From NCBI RefSeq assembly GCF_000730245.1, contig NZ_CP004403.1, forward strand, positions 682,001 through 746,000: a stretch of 64,000 nt of DNA. The letters are read 5' to 3'. Positions within the stretch are counted from its first letter, which is position 1, and each line of letters begins with the position of its first letter. The stretch comes from an endosymbiont of Acanthamoeba sp. UWC8 (lineage in GTDB: Bacteria > Pseudomonadota > Alphaproteobacteria > Rickettsiales > Midichloriaceae). Both the position numbers and the translations under genes were made by a program. The notes under the pieces were generated by a model that had not been told where the DNA came from, did not search any database, and saw only the letters and a program-made list of their open reading frames with translations. Below, piece by piece: positions 62,839 to 64,000 of this stretch.

Positions 62839-64000
62839 ATGTCTGCAATTGCTTCGTCACTCACCGGTATAGAACTAAATAAGAAAAAGCTGGAAATAAC
62901 CAGTTCTAACGTAGTAAATGTTGATACGGAAGGTTACGGTCAGCGCTCGATCATACAGAATTCAGTAGTTACTGCCGGCAATATTCAAGGAGTTTCAATT
63001 AAAGGTATAACTACCAAAACCGATAGGCTTCTTGAACAAACATTACTGCAAAAAACTTCCGAAGCAAACTATACGGAAACTAAAAAACGTTATTTTGAAT
63101 CTATGAACCAGGTTTTCGGAACACCGGGTGAAGGTAATAGTCTGGATTCTTTTATTACCCAAGCTTTTAAAGAGCTTGATACTCTTTCGGGTAACCTTAA
63201 TATTGCAACCCAAAAAGTAATCACGGTTGATAGTCTAAGCAATGCTGCAGAGAAAATTTCTTCTCTGGCAAGAAGCCTAGAAGATTTAAGGTATCAAGCT
63301 GATACGGAACTAAGCAGCATTACTTTAGGACTAAATGCTGAACTAAAAACCGCCTACGCATTAAGCCAAGAAACCACTGCTTTTCCCGAAGGCAGCATAG
63401 AGCATGTTGAAAGTGCAGAAAAACTAAAAGCCAGCGTTCTGAAGCTTTCAGAATATTTTGAATTAAAACAATATCCCGATAAACTCGGCCGCCTAAACCT
63501 TTATACTCCGACCGGGATTAATCTACTCGGTACACAGCATGCTTACCAGGCGAAATACACTCCCGCTTCATCAGCAGATGACTTCATTGAGCAACGTCCG
63601 CTAAACAGCTTCTTTATTACCGCAGTGGATGATTTCGGTAATGATTTGAATTTGGATATTGTTGTTACTCCTCCCGGGATCAGCGGACAAACCCATTATG
63701 AATTATCCCCCGGTAAAGTAGCCGGTTTACTTGATATGCGTGATGTTGAGATTCCAAGAGCATTAAATCAATTAGATCAACTGGCAAAAAAATTAAAAGA
63801 TGAGTTTAATAAAGTTCATAACACCGGGACAGGCTATCCGCCTGCGACTACGCTTACTGCAACTAAACTTACCGCCCGCGATGAAACTTTGCAATTCAGC
63901 GGATCCGTAAGGATTGCGGTTGTCGGCGATGACGGGCTTCCTTTACCTAACCCGAGTACTCCAGCATTAACTCTTGATCTTTCTAAATTAGATACCGGAA
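62839..64000 (+). CDS. flgK: Flagellar hook-associated protein FlgK, 5' part
   Basis: Hook-filament junction protein. Only the first 387 codons are in the window; the frame stays open to the right edge. The ATG at 62839 has GAGGG upstream. The start MSAIASSLTGIELNKKKLEITSSNVVNVDTEGY matches the FlgK/flagellar rod family N-terminus (coiled-coil with SSNVVNVDTEGY), and residues about 75-130 and the domain following fit FlgK. It follows the FlgN-like chaperone by 14 bases, as is common. Confidence 0.88.
   Translation, partial: MSAIASSLTGIELNKKKLEITSSNVVNVDTEGYGQRSIIQNSVVTAGNIQGVSIKGITTKTDRLLEQTLLQKTSEANYTETKKRYFESMNQVFGTPGEGNSLDSFITQAFKELDTLSGNLNIATQKVITVDSLSNAAEKISSLARSLEDLRYQADTELSSITLGLNAELKTAYALSQETTAFPEGSIEHVESAEKLKASVLKLSEYFELKQYPDKLGRLNLYTPTGINLLGTQHAYQAKYTPASSADDFIEQRPLNSFFITAVDDFGNDLNLDIVVTPPGISGQTHYELSPGKVAGLLDMRDVEIPRALNQLDQLAKKLKDEFNKVHNTGTGYPPATTLTATKLTARDETLQFSGSVRIAVVGDDGLPLPNPSTPALTLDLSKLDTG

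Overview
The window is a stretch of bacterial chromosome, AT-rich by eye (about two thirds A+T), densely coded on both strands. Gene content points to an obligately intracellular alphaproteobacterium of the order Rickettsiales: a Tlc-type ADP/ATP translocase (33697-35127), the Rickettsiales-style order trnY-trnG-tuf-trnW-(secE-nusG-rplKAJL-rpoBC), a Tim44-like protein next to MltA, a DksA lacking zinc cysteines, and small, tightly packed metabolic operons. It also carries flagellar genes (fliQ; flgI-flgJ-like-flgN-like-flgK), which suggests a flagellated lineage such as Midichloriaceae rather than Rickettsia itself. The species assignment is inference, not proven here.

Layout. 1-4.9 kb: mltA (cut by the window edge) and a Tim44-like gene, then divergent secB-fliQ, then dksA, a small membrane protein, pyrG and secG. 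5-14.5 kb: ftsB, metG, a solitary phage-type terminase large subunit, an Xaa-Pro aminopeptidase gene split by a frameshift in an A7 run, a secreted pentapeptide-repeat protein, asd, and three unrecognised genes, one with an HELAH zinc-protease motif. 14.6-21.3 kb: an ABC exporter with fabD-fabG-zapE, a TerC-family membrane protein and a class I aldolase, closed by a 16-bp hairpin. 21.3-28.3 kb: dapE-dapD, a zinc-ribbon membrane protein, a TetR regulator, a second frameshifted gene (A8 run), hslV, phaR, and a compact polyhydroxyalkanoate locus. 28.3-40.8 kb: thiamine pyrophosphokinase, a DMT transporter, a convergent sensor kinase / XRE-receiver pair, a KGG-motif stress protein, tlc, dciA-like, comM, a histidine kinase with Tyr in place of the phospho-acceptor His, and lineage-specific genes. 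41-52.4 kb: rpoC-rpoB-rplL-rplJ-rplA-rplK-nusG-secE in reverse. 52.4-56 kb: an unusual coiled-coil repeat gene placed between secE and trnW, then trnW, tuf, trnG, trnY. 56-60.9 kb: lptB, lptA, a 1119-residue multi-cluster oxidoreductase and a DUF167 protein. 61-64 kb: flagellar P-ring, rod and hook genes running off the window.

How it works together. asd, dapD and dapE belong to the diaminopimelate route for peptidoglycan; MltA remodels that wall. fabD/fabG, the MsbA-like exporter and LptA/LptB concern lipid and outer-membrane assembly. Tlc imports host ATP, and ThiN would activate salvaged thiamine. PhaR, PhaC and a possible PhaE-like partner indicate carbon storage. Regulatory genes (TetR, a kinase with an XRE-receiver regulator, a DivL-like kinase, DksA) are more numerous than expected for a minimal endosymbiont.

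The most notable observations are two homopolymer frameshifts in otherwise coherent genes, the XRE-receiver fusion lying tail-to-tail with its likely kinase, the Tyr-type histidine kinase, and the repeat-containing coiled-coil gene inserted in the otherwise conserved tuf-secE interval. No CRISPR array, insertion sequence or rRNA gene was seen.
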